Assembly: GCF_003788585.1 (NCBI RefSeq)
Contig: NZ_AYKG01000003.1
Coordinates: forward strand, 19,820 to 83,819
Direction: 5' to 3'
DNA: 64,000 nt
Origin: Salinisphaera japonica YTM-1
GTDB lineage: Bacteria > Pseudomonadota > Gammaproteobacteria > Nevskiales > Salinisphaeraceae
Below, piece by piece: positions 63,713 through 64,000 of this stretch. The notes beneath the pieces are model-generated. The model had not been told where the DNA came from, ran no database searches, and worked only from the letters and a program-made list of their open reading frames with translations. Positions within the stretch are counted from its first letter, which is position 1; every line of letters starts with the position of its first letter. The position numbers and the translations under genes were made by a program.

Positions 63713-64000
63713 GCTCGAAACGAATATCGTTATAGCGAATAGCGTGAAGTATGCGGCCTTGGCCGCTGCATACCCAAGCGTTGCCACCCGCGGCCAAGCG
63801 CTATCCTCGCGTGCAGCGCTTTTTCCATGCTCGCGGCTATGGATAATTGCTATCGAAGCGATACACCAGCGCTGTGCCAGCACGCATCCTGGCGGCTGAT
63901 CAGACCGCGTCCAACGACCGCCATAACGCCCTGCGATGACTAGGGGCTGTTGCCGTTTCGTACGAGTCCGCGCCAAGCGCTGTTTTGCGGCAAGACGAGG

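Noticed and set aside
63950..64000. Possible insertion-sequence end (GGGGCTGTTGCCGTTTCG) at the window edge
   Set aside because: Reminiscent of some IS ends, but no transposase or second inverted end is within the window.

Overview
The window is GC-rich and almost fully coding. It carries marker blocks typical of Gammaproteobacteria: tsaD divergent from rpsU-yqeY-dnaG-rpoD, smg-topA-tsaC-hemF, def-fmt-rsmB, hisBHAF, and OxyR with its GHC redox site. My guess, from memory of gene order and the halotolerant flavour (urease, TrkAH, an LEA-like periplasmic protein), is a Salinisphaera-like marine or halotolerant gammaproteobacterium. This could not be tested here.

Layout. 1-4190 (minus): urease operon ureDABCEF, with ureF cut by the window edge. 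4597-5412: periplasmic EF-hand protein. 5530-7724 (minus): hisI-hisE-tatABC. 7887-15420 (plus): trkA-trkH, a TPR protein, thrB, dtd, hisBHAF. 15421-16329: repeat-rich intergenic DNA. 16330-19699 (minus): PfpI/DJ-1 protein, rsmB, fmt, def. 19779-25408 (plus): LysM lipoprotein, dprA, smg, topA. A second repeat-rich gap follows. 25916-32470 (plus): tsaC, hemF, oxyR, slt, cca, folM-like. 32518-34471 (minus): folK, folB, tsaD. 34554-39118 (plus): rpsU, yqeY, dnaG, rpoD. Then a CAU-anticodon tRNA (probably tRNA-Ile2).

The 3' 48 nt of that tRNA recur at 52338-52385 and bound a 13.1-kb integrated element (39244-52385). It has a tyrosine integrase beside attR, two AlpA-like regulators, several tiny genes, a lambda-O-like replication protein with an iteron cluster inside its gene, a DnaB helicase, then major capsid protein, S49 head protease, decoration protein, a Nu1/DUF1441-like protein and a tape measure protein. 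I found no large terminase, portal, other tail, lysis or CI-type repressor gene. It looks like a capsid-encoding satellite-type element or a strongly reduced prophage, and both att sites with their phased integrase-arm repeats look intact.

Right of the element (52432-62991): an outer-membrane factor divergent from a TetR regulator, then adaptor and RND pump. Two matching 24-bp operators flank tetR. A fossil short-chain dehydrogenase, a periplasmic solute-binding-like protein, a PmtA-like methyltransferase, an OlsB-like acyltransferase, uppP and two DUF202 membrane proteins follow.

Main points to re-examine: the compact capsid element and its internal origin; apparent non-canonical starts (ATC for cca, ATT/CTG for ureD) where conserved protein sequence precedes any ATG/GTG/TTG; a dispersed, helically phased CGCAGATT repeat family; and the paired TetR operators.
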